This document shows, in pieces, positions 28,602-37,823 of a DNA stretch of 42,997 bases; the stretch's first letter is position 1, and each line of letters starts with the position of its first letter. Below the pieces are notes generated by a model that saw nothing but the letters and a program-made list of their open reading frames with translations, made no database searches and was not told the DNA's origin. The position numbers were made by a program, and so were the translations under genes. Origin of the DNA: Gammaproteobacteria bacterium (lineage in GTDB: Bacteria; Pseudomonadota; Gammaproteobacteria; SZUA-140); assembly GCA_026982565.1 (NCBI GenBank), contig JALSGV010000179.1, positions 1 through 42,997 on the forward strand. Reading direction: 5' to 3'.

Positions 28602-30116
28602 ATGAAAAACCAATATCTGAATAAAATCCTCAAGGCCCGGGTCTATGACGTGGCGGTGGAGACGCCGCTGGATCCCATGAAAATACTCTCGGAGCGCCTG
28701 GGCAACGAAGTGCTGCTCAAGCGCGAGGATCTGCAGCCGGTTTTCTCGTTCAAGCTGCGCGGCGCCTACAACAAGATCGTGCATCTGAGCACCGCTGCCA
28801 GAAACAAGGGCGTCATCGCCGCCTCGGCCGGCAATCATGCCCAGGGGGTGGCCCTGTCGGCGCACAAACTGGGCATCAAGGCGCTCATCGTCATGCCCCG
28901 CACCACGCCGGGCATCAAGGTGGAGGCGGTGCGCCGCATGGGCGCCAAGGTGGTGTTGTTCGGGGACACCTATGACGAGGCCTGTGAACAGGCGCGTCTG
29001 CTGGCGAAGGAAAACGGCATGACCTTCATCCATCCCTACGACGATCCCGACGTCATCGCCGGGCAGGGCACCATCGCGGCGGAGATTCTGCATCACGGCG
29101 CCGAGAGCATCCACGCCATTTTCGTCCCCGTGGGTGGCGGCGGACTGCTGGCGGGGGTGGCGGCCTACGTGAAGGCCCTCTATCCCCGCATCAAGGTGAT
29201 TGGCGTGGAGCCGGACGACGCGCCCTGCCTGTACGAGGCCTTGAAGCACAAGCGCCGCGTGGTGCTGGACCAGGTGGGCATTTTCGCCGACGGCGTGGCG
29301 GTGCGCCAGGTGGGCAAGGAGCCTTTCCGCGTGGCGCGCGCCTGCGTCGATGAAGTGGTGCTGGCCTCCACGGACGAGATCTGCGCCGCCATCAAGGACA
29401 TCTTCGACGATACCCGCTCCATCGCCGAGCCCGCCGGGGCGCTGGCCCTGGCCGGGTTGAAGAAATACGTGCAGCGGCGGCGCCTGCGCCACAAGCGCCT
29501 CATCGCCATCGACAGCGGCGCCAACACCAACTTCGACCGCCTGCGCCATGTATCGGAACGCGCCGAGATGGGCGAGCGCCGCGAGGCCCTGCTGGCCGTG
29601 ACCATCCCCGAGCGGCCGGGCAGCTTTCTGAAATTCTGCCGGCTCATCGGCAAGCGCAGCATCACCGAATTCAATTACCGCTTTGCCGACGACCGGGACG
29701 CCCATGTCTTCGTGGGCATACAGCTCAATCACGGGCATGAGGAGAAGAACGAGGTGGTGCGTCAGTTGCGCGACAAGAAGTATCCGGTCATCGACATGAC
29801 GGACAACGAAATGGCCAAGCTGCACATCCGTTACATGGTGGGTGGACACGCGGACAAGGTGGAGAACGAGAATCTCTACCGGTTCCAGTTCCCGGAGCGT
29901 CCGGGCGCCCTGCTGGATTTTCTCGCCTGCATCGGTCAGCGCTGGAACATCAGCCTGTTCCACTACCGCAATCATGGCGCGGCCTATGGGCGCGTGCTGG
30001 TGGGCGTGCAGTTGCCGCCTGAAGACAAGAAAGCATTCCAGTCCTATCTGGACACGTTGGGTTATGACTTCTGGGACGAGACCGGCAATCCGGTCTATAA
30101 GCTGTTTCTGGGGTAA
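28602..30116 (+). CDS. ilvA: Threonine ammonia-lyase, biosynthetic
   Basis: A PLP enzyme deaminating threonine to 2-oxobutanoate, the first step of isoleucine synthesis, 504 residues. The PLP lysine is in FSFKLRGAYNKI (K51), and the glycine loop is PVGGGGLLAG. Two C-terminal ACT-like domains are visible (AVTIPERPGSFLKFCRLIG and QFPERPGALLDFLACIG), typical of the isoleucine-inhibited form. A GTG directly before the ATG (28599) could also be used. It is followed after 6 bp by a decayed gene. Confidence 0.97.
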   Translation: MKNQYLNKILKARVYDVAVETPLDPMKILSERLGNEVLLKREDLQPVFSFKLRGAYNKIVHLSTAARNKGVIAASAGNHAQGVALSAHKLGIKALIVMPRTTPGIKVEAVRRMGAKVVLFGDTYDEACEQARLLAKENGMTFIHPYDDPDVIAGQGTIAAEILHHGAESIHAIFVPVGGGGLLAGVAAYVKALYPRIKVIGVEPDDAPCLYEALKHKRRVVLDQVGIFADGVAVRQVGKEPFRVARACVDEVVLASTDEICAAIKDIFDDTRSIAEPAGALALAGLKKYVQRRRLRHKRLIAIDSGANTNFDRLRHVSERAEMGERREALLAVTIPERPGSFLKFCRLIGKRSITEFNYRFADDRDAHVFVGIQLNHGHEEKNEVVRQLRDKKYPVIDMTDNEMAKLHIRYMVGGHADKVENENLYRFQFPERPGALLDFLACIGQRWNISLFHYRNHGAAYGRVLVGVQLPPEDKKAFQSYLDTLGYDFWDETGNPVYKLFLG

Positions 30117-30122
30117 GGAGGT

Positions 30123-30295
30123 ATGAGTCCGTTGATGCGCAAGATTTCCCTGTTGTTCGCCGCGGGTTGCCTGGGCGGCCTGCTCAACAGTCTGACGGTA
30201 TGGGGTTTCGGCGTCGCCGAGATCACCACGGCCCAGGGAATGCCGTGTGGGGCGTGACCACCGCCTGGTGGATCAGGCTGACCCGCGTTTTCTAG
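30123..30295 (+). pseudogene. Frameshifted remnant of a small membrane protein gene
   Basis: A perfect ribosome-binding site, TAAGGAGGT, precedes ATG 30123. The frame reads a hydrophobic peptide (MSPLMRKISLLFAAGCLGGL, then NSLTVWGFGVAEITTAQG) and stops at 30255-30257. Around 30236 a shifted frame continues with NAVWGVTTAWWIRLTRVF to a TAG at 30293-30295, which looks like the membrane C-terminus of the same protein. Too little is left for the original family, so a frameshift plus internal deletion is likely. A genuine 44-residue peptide is possible but less likely. Confidence 0.5.
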
Positions 30296-30313
30296 AGTGG
30301 TGACGCGGCAAAC

Positions 30314-31123
30314 ATGAACCTCTTGTCATGGATCGTGGTGCTGGTGGCATTGGGATACGGCGGCGTATTGTTGCATGTATATCTGACCCAGCAACGCCGT
30401 GTATACTTTCCCAGCAAGAAGATGCTCACCACCCCGGCCTATTTCGGCCTGCGCTATGAGGCGGTGAATTTTCCCGCGTCCGATGGCGTCGTGCTCCACG
30501 GCTGGTTTCTTCCTCATGACTATGCGGAGCGTGTCGTTCTGTTCTGTCACGGCAATCGCGGCAATATCTCTCAGTACATGGAAACCCTGGTGATGTTCCA
30601 GCAAATGCGGGTGGCGGTATTCGTCTTTGACTACCGGGGGTATGGCCTGAGCGGGGGCAGCCCGGACGAGGCGGGTACTTATGCCGACGTGGAGGCAGCG
30701 TGGAGCTATCTGACCGGGCGCCGCGGTTTGGATTCCTCTGACATCATTGTCATGGGGCGTTCCCTGGGCGCAGCCATCGCCTCACACTTGGCGACGCGGC
30801 ATTCGCCCCGCGCCCTGATACTGGAGTCCACCTTCACATCCCTGCCCGTCATTGCCGCGGAGCACCACCCCCTGCTGCCCGTAAGCCTGCTTTCCCGTTA
30901 TCACTATCCGGTTCTGGAGAACGTGAAGCGGATCACCTGCCCCCTGCTGGTGATCCACAGCCGCGAGGACGAAGTCATCCCCTTTGCTCATGCAGAGCGG
31001 CTTTACGAGGCTGCCAGAGGCCCCAAAACCCTGCTCACCATTCTGGGGAATCATCATCAAGGTTATCTGGCGTCGGGTTGTTTGTACCGCGACGGACTTG
31101 AAATGTTTCTCCGGAACAATTGA
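30314..31123 (+). CDS. Membrane-anchored alpha/beta hydrolase (ABHD13/BEM46-like)
   Basis: A 269-residue serine hydrolase with an N-terminal transmembrane anchor (residues 3-23). Catalytic set: nucleophile Ser150 in GRSLG, Asp219 (SREDEVIPF), and His247 or His248 (GNHHQGY). The oxyanion region is FCHGNRGN, and FDYRGYGLSGG is the usual BEM46 block. Related proteins act on lipid or thioester substrates, but the target cannot be deduced here. It ends convergent with the VanZ-like gene. Confidence 0.88.
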   Translation: MNLLSWIVVLVALGYGGVLLHVYLTQQRRVYFPSKKMLTTPAYFGLRYEAVNFPASDGVVLHGWFLPHDYAERVVLFCHGNRGNISQYMETLVMFQQMRVAVFVFDYRGYGLSGGSPDEAGTYADVEAAWSYLTGRRGLDSSDIIVMGRSLGAAIASHLATRHSPRALILESTFTSLPVIAAEHHPLLPVSLLSRYHYPVLENVKRITCPLLVIHSREDEVIPFAHAERLYEAARGPKTLLTILGNHHQGYLASGCLYRDGLEMFLRNN

Positions 31124-31174
31124 GCTGGGGTCATACCGTCGGGGGTGATCAGCAGCACTCTGCTTTTCAGGTTT

Positions 31175-32200
31175 TCATCCGCGCGCGTCTTTTTCCGTGA
31201 CAGGAGCCGCATGTGATACGGTGTTGCGTTTTGCCTTGATATGCGCGCCATATTTCAGCCCCAGCCAGCCCCCAGTCAGGCCACCCAGGGTGTTGAGAAC
31301 AAGGTCGTTCACGGAAGGAAAGCGCCATGGCAGAAACAGTTGTATGAATTCCATGGTAAGGGACAGGATCAGGCACAGCCCGGTGGAAAGCAGCAAGGGG
31401 CGGCGCATGGGAAAAAGCAAGGTGATGAGCACGCCAATGGGAATGAAACCCAGGTAGTTGCTGATCCAGTCCAACCAGCCCAGGGCGCCGGGCTTAGAGT
31501 GATGAAAAGGGATCAACTGCAGTGTTCTTGGCGTGTCCCGAAAAAAATAGGTGGTGGGTATTTTCAGGGCGCCCCTGTCGAGATAGTCGTAGGTTTCTCC
31601 ATTGACGCGCACGAACGCCTGGCGGATGACGCCCAGCCAGGGGCGGTCGAAGGTGATCTCGTTGCCCAGCGCCAGGCGGTGGCCGGGCGCCCAGCTTTTC
31701 AGTGCGTCGTGAGGCAAAGGTTCCCGGAGGCGTTGCACCCCGTTGACTGTCACCGTGAGCAGCTTCCCCTTCAGTGCGAGATGGATATGTTGTATGGCCG
31801 TGCTGTTGAAAACGCCCGGCAGCACATAGGCAGGGGTGCCGTTGAAGGTTTCTTCTGAGCGGCGCAGGCGGATGATCAGGTCATCCCCCGATTGCCCGAT
31901 AGTGAGATTGCGCTGTCCGGTGTTGGCGGAAACCGTAAGGATTCTGGCCGGCCCTCCCTGTCGTCTGTCAGCGGTTCTCAGCTCCAGCAGAATCTCCAGA
32001 GGTTGCCCCGCAATGACTTCGTTGAGCCAGGCGGGAGGCTGTGGCGTATAGGCTATGCCGGGCGCCTCAAAGCGCAGTGCTTCCGGTGTGAGTGTGGCGC
32101 CACTGTTATCGAAGCGGGGCAATGGATTGATGGGGTAGCTGCCAGCAAGCAGGTATGCGACCGAAACCAGAGCTAACAACAGGAATTTTTTGAGATTCAT
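31175..32200 (-). CDS. VanZ-like membrane protein with an N-terminal laminin-G-like region
   Basis: A 341-residue protein from the ATG at 32200, which has AAGG upstream. A first hydrophobic segment (LLLALVSVAYLLAG) is followed by a beta-rich extracytoplasmic region of about 180 residues (LTVSANTGQRNLTIGQ, LLTVTVNGVQRL), like a concanavalin/LamG sandwich, then a VanZ-type four-helix module with NYLGFIPIGVLITLLFP, MEFIQLFLPWRFPSVNDLVL and NTLGGLTGGWLG. Similar proteins occur beside exopolysaccharide genes, but none are seen here. A longer start at 32236 is open but less likely. Confidence 0.8.
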   Translation of the reverse strand: MNLKKFLLLALVSVAYLLAGSYPINPLPRFDNSGATLTPEALRFEAPGIAYTPQPPAWLNEVIAGQPLEILLELRTADRRQGGPARILTVSANTGQRNLTIGQSGDDLIIRLRRSEETFNGTPAYVLPGVFNSTAIQHIHLALKGKLLTVTVNGVQRLREPLPHDALKSWAPGHRLALGNEITFDRPWLGVIRQAFVRVNGETYDYLDRGALKIPTTYFFRDTPRTLQLIPFHHSKPGALGWLDWISNYLGFIPIGVLITLLFPMRRPLLLSTGLCLILSLTMEFIQLFLPWRFPSVNDLVLNTLGGLTGGWLGLKYGAHIKAKRNTVSHAAPVTEKDARG

Positions 32201-32256
32201 AGCGCCTTTTATCGTACCATGCCTGGGACTGCGCACCGCGCCTTATTCTCAATATG

Positions 32257-32276
32257 CCTGAACCCGCGGATTCAGG
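32257..32276. repeat. 20-bp imperfect palindrome, copy 2
   Basis: CCTGAACCCGCGGATTCAGG sits upstream of the VanZ-like gene and downstream of the lipoprotein gene. It shares its outer arms CCTGAA/TTCAGG with the copies at 7720 and 38990. Confidence 0.5.
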
Positions 32277-32316
32277 TATCAGGCCTCGCTGAGTTCGGCC
32301 CAGTCAGCACGTTTCC

Positions 32317-33225
32317 CTATAATGCATTTTTCTCGATAAAAGTCTGCTCGATGCGCTGGGCCAGTTCCAGGGCAATATCTGCCGAAACCCGTTCCCAGGC
32401 GCCGCGCAATAGTTTTGTGCCCCAGCGGCCGGTGTCGGATTCATAGAGCTGAATATATTCCTGCAGTTCTGTATCGTCGATGGAGCGGAATGTGTATACC
32501 ATGCTGAGATGCGTGACCTGGCGTATAGGGAAGATGGATTGCATGCGTATTTGTTCCAGCATCTGATTCATCTGAGGGTCACTGAGCCGCTTTGGTGCAG
32601 GCATGATCCTGTTGAGATTTCTTATCATGGTTTCCGTCATCAGCATTTGCATGTGGAGATTGCCGTCGGTCGCTCCGGCAGCCTCGTCCAGCCGCCTTAC
32701 CAGCTTCAGGCGTTCCGGGCTGGCCTGCCCCATGATAATGTTGCCCATCCGCATCATTTCCTGCTGCGCCTGTGGCGTATGCGCCGCGGTTTCAAGGGCG
32801 GTCATTTTCCTTCCCAGGGGACTCTTCAATTGTGTGAGAAAGGCGGCATAGCGTTCAGTGTCATAGTTCTCCTGGAGGTGCATGACGATGGTTTGTCTTA
32901 TCCTGGGCGGGTCGAAGGCAGCGATGAAGGTTTTTCTGAATTTTTCGTAATCGTCCCGGTCGAGGGGAGGGGGTTGTTGCTGGTCGAAGCCCATGGCGAC
33001 CATGGCAGGCACTTGTTCGATCATGGCGTCCGTGCCGGATTCCTTCATGATCTCTTCGATAATCGCCAGTCTGTCCGTCGCGATATCGGCCGTTTCTGTT
33101 GCTGTCGCCGGGGAGGCGTTGCTGTCCAGGCTGGTATTGTCCACCGGATTCCGTGGCGCCTGCGCGCATCCGGCGGCGAGAAGAATGAGCGCCATGAAGG
33201 CAGTGGCGTATTTGCTTGTGGTCAT
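32317..33225 (-). CDS. DUF2059-type lipoprotein
   Basis: A 302-residue lipoprotein: signal peptide ending LLAAGC (Cys20 lipobox). The rest is helical, with two similar halves rich in Met and charged residues (ERYAAFLTQLKSPLGRKMTA; EYIQLYESDTGRWGTKLL). The YxxFxxSPxGxKM pattern is the DUF2059 mark and occurs in both halves, so the protein looks like a tandem duplication. Role unknown. It follows the gamma-carbonic anhydrase gene after 31 bp on the same strand. Confidence 0.78.
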   Translation of the reverse strand: MTTSKYATAFMALILLAAGCAQAPRNPVDNTSLDSNASPATATETADIATDRLAIIEEIMKESGTDAMIEQVPAMVAMGFDQQQPPPLDRDDYEKFRKTFIAAFDPPRIRQTIVMHLQENYDTERYAAFLTQLKSPLGRKMTALETAAHTPQAQQEMMRMGNIIMGQASPERLKLVRRLDEAAGATDGNLHMQMLMTETMIRNLNRIMPAPKRLSDPQMNQMLEQIRMQSIFPIRQVTHLSMVYTFRSIDDTELQEYIQLYESDTGRWGTKLLRGAWERVSADIALELAQRIEQTFIEKNAL

Positions 33226-33256
33226 TTCAAAAAACTCCTTGTTTTGACGGGCTATG

Positions 33257-33805
33257 TCAACAGCTATGATGTTTGTCGGCGTGCATGTGCCGATTCTTCA
33301 GCGCCACGTAATGTTGCGCCGAGAATTCCAGGTAGGCCAGTTCCTTGTCGGCCAGCTTGCGAGCCTGCCGCGCGGGGCTGCCAATGTACAGATGGCCGCT
33401 CTCCAGCCGCTTGCCGGGGGGGACCAGAGTGCCGGCGCCCACCATGACGCGCGTGGGTATGTGGGCGCCATCGAGGATGATGGCGCCCATGCCAATCAGC
33501 ACCAAATCGTCGATGGTGCAGGCGTGTATGATGGCGCCATGCCCGATGGTGACGTCGTTGCCTATGCCGAGGGAAAATCCACCCGGGCTGAACCGGTTGT
33601 CCTGGGTGACATGGAGGACGGAGCCGTCCTGGACGTTGGTGCGGGCGCCGATGGTGATGCGGTGCACATCCCCTCGTGCCACGGTCATGGGCCACAATGA
33701 GGTGTCCTCACCGATGGAGACGTCACCGATGACCAGCGCCGTGTCGTCGATATAGGCAGTAGGCGCTATATCGGGTTGAATGCCGTTGAATGTCCTGATG
33801 GTCAT
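33257..33805 (-). CDS. Gamma-carbonic anhydrase family protein
   Basis: A 182-residue left-handed beta-helix protein. Hexapeptide repeats run from about residue 15 to 140 (ALVIGDVSIGEDTSLWP, GMGAIILDGAHIPTRVMVG). Metal ligands are probably His65, His89 and His94, with the Cam-type spacing. The catalytic proton-shuttle loop of Cam is absent, as in YrdA-like members, so activity is uncertain. The ATG at 33805 has GAGGAG upstream. It lies 23 bp downstream of the reductase gene, probably co-transcribed. Confidence 0.9.
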   Translation of the reverse strand: MTIRTFNGIQPDIAPTAYIDDTALVIGDVSIGEDTSLWPMTVARGDVHRITIGARTNVQDGSVLHVTQDNRFSPGGFSLGIGNDVTIGHGAIIHACTIDDLVLIGMGAIILDGAHIPTRVMVGAGTLVPPGKRLESGHLYIGSPARQARKLADKELAYLEFSAQHYVALKNRHMHADKHHSC

Positions 33806-33828
33806 AGGAGGCTCTCCTCGTGTGGAAA

Positions 33829-35175
33829 TTATAGCAATACCAGCTCTTCCGCGCTGGTGGGGTGGATGGCCATGGTGTTGTCGAAGTCCTTTTTGCAGGC
33901 GCCCATCTTGATGGCCACGGCAAAACCCTGCAGTATTTCGTCGGCATTGGCGCCCACGATGTGGCAGCCGATGATTTTTTCCTCGATACCCAGCGTGACC
34001 AGTTTGACAACGGAGCGCTTTTTCACCTTGGTCATGGCATACAAGAGGGGTGTGAAATGCCCCAGGTAGACTTTGATGGCGTCGCCGTGCCGCTTGCGCG
34101 CTTCGTCCTCCGTTATGCCGACAGAGGCAGCCGGGGGATGGCTGAAGATGACTGTGGGAACGTTTTCCAGGTCGAGACGGCTGCCGGGCTGCCCGCCGAA
34201 CAGGCGGTCGGCAAGGCGCCGACCCGCCGCAATGGCCACGGGAGTGAGTTGAATCTGTCCCGTGACATCGCCGATGGCATAGATGCCGGGGGCATTGCTG
34301 TTCTGGTAGTCGTCGACGGGGATGTGTCCCATGTTGTCCATGGCAATTCCGGCTGCATCGAGACCCAGGTTGTCTGTATTTGGGCGACGCCCTACTGCCC
34401 ACAGGAGGCAGTCCACGCCTGTCACCCTGTGATCGTGATCCGTTAACAGCGTAAGGCTGCCGTCGGTTTCACGCATGACCTCCCGTATTTCGATACTGCT
34501 CATGATATTGATGCCATCGTTCTGCATATCCTCCATCAGTGATCGCCTGATCATAACATCGAAATTGTTGAGAAATTCAAGGCGCCGCATCATGATGCTC
34601 ACTTCGCTGCCCAGGGCGTCGAGCAGGCAGGCCGTTTCCACGGCGATATAGCCGGATCCCACGATGACCACGCGCTTGGGTTGGCTGGAGAGAGCAAAGA
34701 AGCTATCGGAGGTAATGCCATGGCCAGCTCCCGGCAGGTCCGGTATCACCGGTTTTCCCCCCGTGGCGACCACGATGTGGTCGGCATGGTAGCGCCGCCC
34801 GTTCACTTCCAGGGTATGGGCATCAACAAACTGTCCTCGCCCATTGATGATATCGACATGGAAATCCGTCAGACTCGTCTGATAGATCTGGTTGAGGCGT
34901 TTGAGATAGGCATCGCGCCTGATCTTGAGCTGCGCCCAATCGAGTGTGCATGACGGGCCGCCAAAGCCATAATCCGGCGCCATGTGCAGGGCATGGGCAA
35001 TTTCCGCAGCGTGCCAGAGGATTTTCTTGGGGACGCAGCCGCGGTTGACACAGGTGCCCCCCAGCCGGTCCGCCTCGATGACGGCGCAGGTGGCGCCATG
35101 CCTGGCGGCTCTTTTGGCCACGGCGATGCCGCCGCTGCCCCCACCCAGGGCTATCAAGTCATAGTGTTTGTCCAT
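33829..35175 (-). CDS. gor: Glutathione-disulfide reductase-like flavoprotein
   Basis: A 448-residue disulfide oxidoreductase. FAD site GGGSGGIAVAKRAA, redox pair Cys42/Cys47 (GGTCVNRGCVPKK), second dinucleotide site GSGYIAVETA, FAD site AIGDVTG, and the catalytic His in MAIHPTSAEE. In the NADPH site the first Arg of E. coli Gor (R198) is kept (MMRR), but the second (R204) is Asn, so cofactor preference or substrate may differ. The ATG at 35175 has GAGGAAATCG immediately upstream and is preferred to the ATG at 35187. It heads the leftward cluster. Confidence 0.92.
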   Translation of the reverse strand: MDKHYDLIALGGGSGGIAVAKRAARHGATCAVIEADRLGGTCVNRGCVPKKILWHAAEIAHALHMAPDYGFGGPSCTLDWAQLKIRRDAYLKRLNQIYQTSLTDFHVDIINGRGQFVDAHTLEVNGRRYHADHIVVATGGKPVIPDLPGAGHGITSDSFFALSSQPKRVVIVGSGYIAVETACLLDALGSEVSIMMRRLEFLNNFDVMIRRSLMEDMQNDGINIMSSIEIREVMRETDGSLTLLTDHDHRVTGVDCLLWAVGRRPNTDNLGLDAAGIAMDNMGHIPVDDYQNSNAPGIYAIGDVTGQIQLTPVAIAAGRRLADRLFGGQPGSRLDLENVPTVIFSHPPAASVGITEDEARKRHGDAIKVYLGHFTPLLYAMTKVKKRSVVKLVTLGIEEKIIGCHIVGANADEILQGFAVAIKMGACKKDFDNTMAIHPTSAEELVLL

Positions 35176-35254
35176 CGATTTCCTCATGGGCTTGCGGATT
35201 GGGGTAATATAGCATCATCCGTTTTTTTGATTCGCAGGAATATACAGGAACAAT

Positions 35255-37294
35255 ATGGACAATCCCTTGTTGCAATGCGACGGCCTGCCGCGCTTCAGCG
35301 CCATCGAACCGCATCACGTCGTACCCGCCATCGAGGCCGTATTGGCCGAGAACCGTGCCGCCATCAAAGCGCTCCTCGAAAGAAACGGCCCATACACCTG
35401 GGGCAATCTCGTGCAGCCTTTGGAAGATCTGGCCGACCGCCTGGCGCGGGTGTGGTCGCCCGTGAGCCATATGAACTCGGTCGTCAACAGCCCGGCATTA
35501 CGCGAGGCCTATAACACCTGTCTTCCCCTGCTGAGCGCCTACGCGACGGAGCTGGGGCAGAACGAGTCACTGTACCAGGCCTATCGCGCCATCGCCGAGA
35601 GGGACGATTTCCATGGCCTGGAGCAGGCCCAGCGCAAGATCATCGAAAATGCCCTGCGGGATTTCCGTCTTTCCGGCATTGCCCTGGACAAAGCGCGCAA
35701 GGCGCGCTACAAGGCCATTGTCGAGGAGCTGTCCACCCTGACGGCCTGCTTTGAACAGAACCTCCTCGATGCCACCCATGCCTGGAGCAAGCCCGTCACA
35801 GAATCAGAAAAGCTGGCCGGTCTGCCCGAGTCGGCGCTGGCCCAGGCCAGCCAGGCGGCCCAACGCAAGGGCATGGAAGGGTGGTTGTTCACCCTGGAAT
35901 TTCCCTCTTACAACGCGGTGATGACCTATGCAGAGGATCGCGAGCTGCGCCGTGAGATCTACGAGGCCTATGTGACCCGCGCCTCCGATGAAGGTCCGCA
36001 TGGCGGGCGCTGGGACAATACGCCCGTGATGGAGCGGATTCTGTCCCTGCGCCACGAAGAGGCGCAGTTGTTGGGGTTCGCCAATTATGCGGAGCGCTCC
36101 CTGGCCACCAAGATGGCCTCCCGTCCCAGCCAGGTGATGGATTTTCTCAACGACCTGGCGGCGCGAACTCGTGATCATGCGCGTATGGAGTTGGAAGAAC
36201 TGCGCGCCTATGCCCGCGAGTATCATGGCCATAATGGCTTGGAGGCCTGGGATGTTGCCTATTATTCAGAAAAACTGCGTCAACAGCGATTCACCCTGTC
36301 ACAGGAGGAACTCAAGCCCTATTTCCCCGAGGATCGTGTGCTGGACGGCCTGTTTGCCGTGGTCAGGCGCCTCTTTGGTCTTGAGGTGGCGCGGATGGAG
36401 GGCGTCGATGTGTGGCACAAGGATGTTCGTTTTTATGAAGTTCGTGACGCACAGGGCGAGGTGCGGGGTTCTTTCTATCTGGATCTCTACGCCCGCCCCG
36501 ACAAGCGCGGTGGCGCCTGGATGGACGAGTGCATCGTGAGGCGCCGGACAGCGGACGGTCTGCAGTTGCCCGTTGCCTACCTGACCTGCAATTTCACACC
36601 GCCCCTGGGAGACGATCCAGCCCTCTTTACCCACGATGAAGTCGTGACTCTGTTTCATGAGTTCGGTCACGGCCTGCACCATATGCTGACCCAGGTGGAT
36701 TATGCCGGTGTTGCAGGCATACAGGGTGTTGCCTGGGATGCAGTGGAGTTGCCCAGCCAGTTCATGGAGAATTGGTGTTGGGAGCGCGAGGCCATCGGCA
36801 TGTTTTCCGGGCATTATCAGACCGGGGCGCCTTTGCCCGGGGGCAAGTTCAACAGCCTGCTGGCTGCGAGAAATTTTCAATCGGGGATGAAAATGGTGCG
36901 CCAGCTCGAATTCGCTATTTTCGACTTCCGCCTGCATCTGGAATATGACCCAGAGCGGGGAGCGGGGATAGACGAGATACTGGCCGAGGTGCGCCAGCAG
37001 GTTGCAGTTATTCACCCACCCTCTTTCAACCGTTTTCCTCACAGTTTTGCCCATATCTTTGCCGGTGGCTACAGTGCGGGATATTACAGCTACAAATGGG
37101 CGGAGGTGCTGTCCAGTGATGCCTTTTCCCTGTTCGAAGAAAAGGGAATCTTTGACGCTGAGGCCGGCATGCGTTTCCTTCAGGTGATTCTGGAACAGGG
37201 CGGTTCACGCGATCCTCTGGAACTGTTCATCGAATTCCGTGGGCGTGAGCCTCAAATCGATGCGCTGCTGCGCCACAGTGGCCTTGCTGCCTGA
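35255..37294 (+). CDS. prlC: Oligopeptidase A (M3 metallopeptidase)
   Basis: A cytoplasmic zinc peptidase of 679 residues (E. coli 680) that degrades short peptides, including cleaved signal peptides. The zinc motif HEFGH is at 468-472 (TLFHEFGHGLHHML). Downstream, the substrate-binding HPPSFNRFPHSFAHIFAGGY and the C-terminal FLEF/GREPQIDALLRH block are intact. The ATG at 35255 is divergent from gor with an 80-bp shared promoter region. Confidence 0.97.
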   Translation: MDNPLLQCDGLPRFSAIEPHHVVPAIEAVLAENRAAIKALLERNGPYTWGNLVQPLEDLADRLARVWSPVSHMNSVVNSPALREAYNTCLPLLSAYATELGQNESLYQAYRAIAERDDFHGLEQAQRKIIENALRDFRLSGIALDKARKARYKAIVEELSTLTACFEQNLLDATHAWSKPVTESEKLAGLPESALAQASQAAQRKGMEGWLFTLEFPSYNAVMTYAEDRELRREIYEAYVTRASDEGPHGGRWDNTPVMERILSLRHEEAQLLGFANYAERSLATKMASRPSQVMDFLNDLAARTRDHARMELEELRAYAREYHGHNGLEAWDVAYYSEKLRQQRFTLSQEELKPYFPEDRVLDGLFAVVRRLFGLEVARMEGVDVWHKDVRFYEVRDAQGEVRGSFYLDLYARPDKRGGAWMDECIVRRRTADGLQLPVAYLTCNFTPPLGDDPALFTHDEVVTLFHEFGHGLHHMLTQVDYAGVAGIQGVAWDAVELPSQFMENWCWEREAIGMFSGHYQTGAPLPGGKFNSLLAARNFQSGMKMVRQLEFAIFDFRLHLEYDPERGAGIDEILAEVRQQVAVIHPPSFNRFPHSFAHIFAGGYSAGYYSYKWAEVLSSDAFSLFEEKGIFDAEAGMRFLQVILEQGGSRDPLELFIEFRGREPQIDALLRHSGLAA

Positions 37295-37437
37295 TGGCCG
37301 CCGCTGAGCGTTGATTTCACTTCGTTTTCACGAGGTTGTTTTCATGGGCTGTGGTGCTATGATCGGTAGCGCTACGTCCGATCCCCGTGATTCGCTAGGG
37401 GATACACACTCAGGAGTACAAAAGGGAGGTTATTCTT

Positions 37438-37809
37438 ATGAAAAAAATGAACATTTTGGCTGTATGCGCACTGTCCTTGTTCCTGGCCGCGGGTCTTGCC
37501 AATGCCGGTGATATGGAAATGCCCTGTGGCAAAGGCAAAAAAGGCATGATGGGCCATGGTGGCGGCATGGAAATGATGAAGGCCCGTCAAGAGATGATGA
37601 CCGATATGATGGGCATGCTGAAGGAAACCATGACAATCCTTAAGAACCTCAATCACAAACCGTCGGCGGCTGAAAAGGAAAAACTGGCGGATATGATCGG
37701 GCGCATGGACGAGATAATCGCCAGTCATGATGAAATGCATGAGAAAATGCACAAAAAAATGAAAGAACACATGGAGATGCGCATGGAGAAGAAAGGGCAC
37801 GATATGTAG
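37438..37809 (+). CDS. Secreted methionine/histidine-rich small protein
   Basis: A 123-residue protein with signal peptide cut after ANA (residue 23). The mature 100 residues contain 22 Met and 7 His, with clusters such as GGGMEMMKARQEMMTDMM and MHEKMHKKMKEHMEMRM, and one Cys (MPCGKG). The rest looks like an alpha-helical hairpin. Met/His richness suggests periplasmic copper or silver binding, or a chaperone-like sink for oxidised metals, but no family is recognised. GGGAGG precedes the start. A perfect hairpin follows (37824-37857). Confidence 0.75.
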   Translation: MKKMNILAVCALSLFLAAGLANAGDMEMPCGKGKKGMMGHGGGMEMMKARQEMMTDMMGMLKETMTILKNLNHKPSAAEKEKLADMIGRMDEIIASHDEMHEKMHKKMKEHMEMRMEKKGHDM

Positions 37810-37823
37810 ATCCAAGAGCCCGG

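Noticed and set aside
33257..34402. A 381-codon reading that would extend the gamma-carbonic anhydrase upstream
   Set aside because: The added 199 codons overlap the reductase gene in another frame and are Arg/His/Ser-rich; the ATG at 33805 with a GAGGAG site gives the family length.
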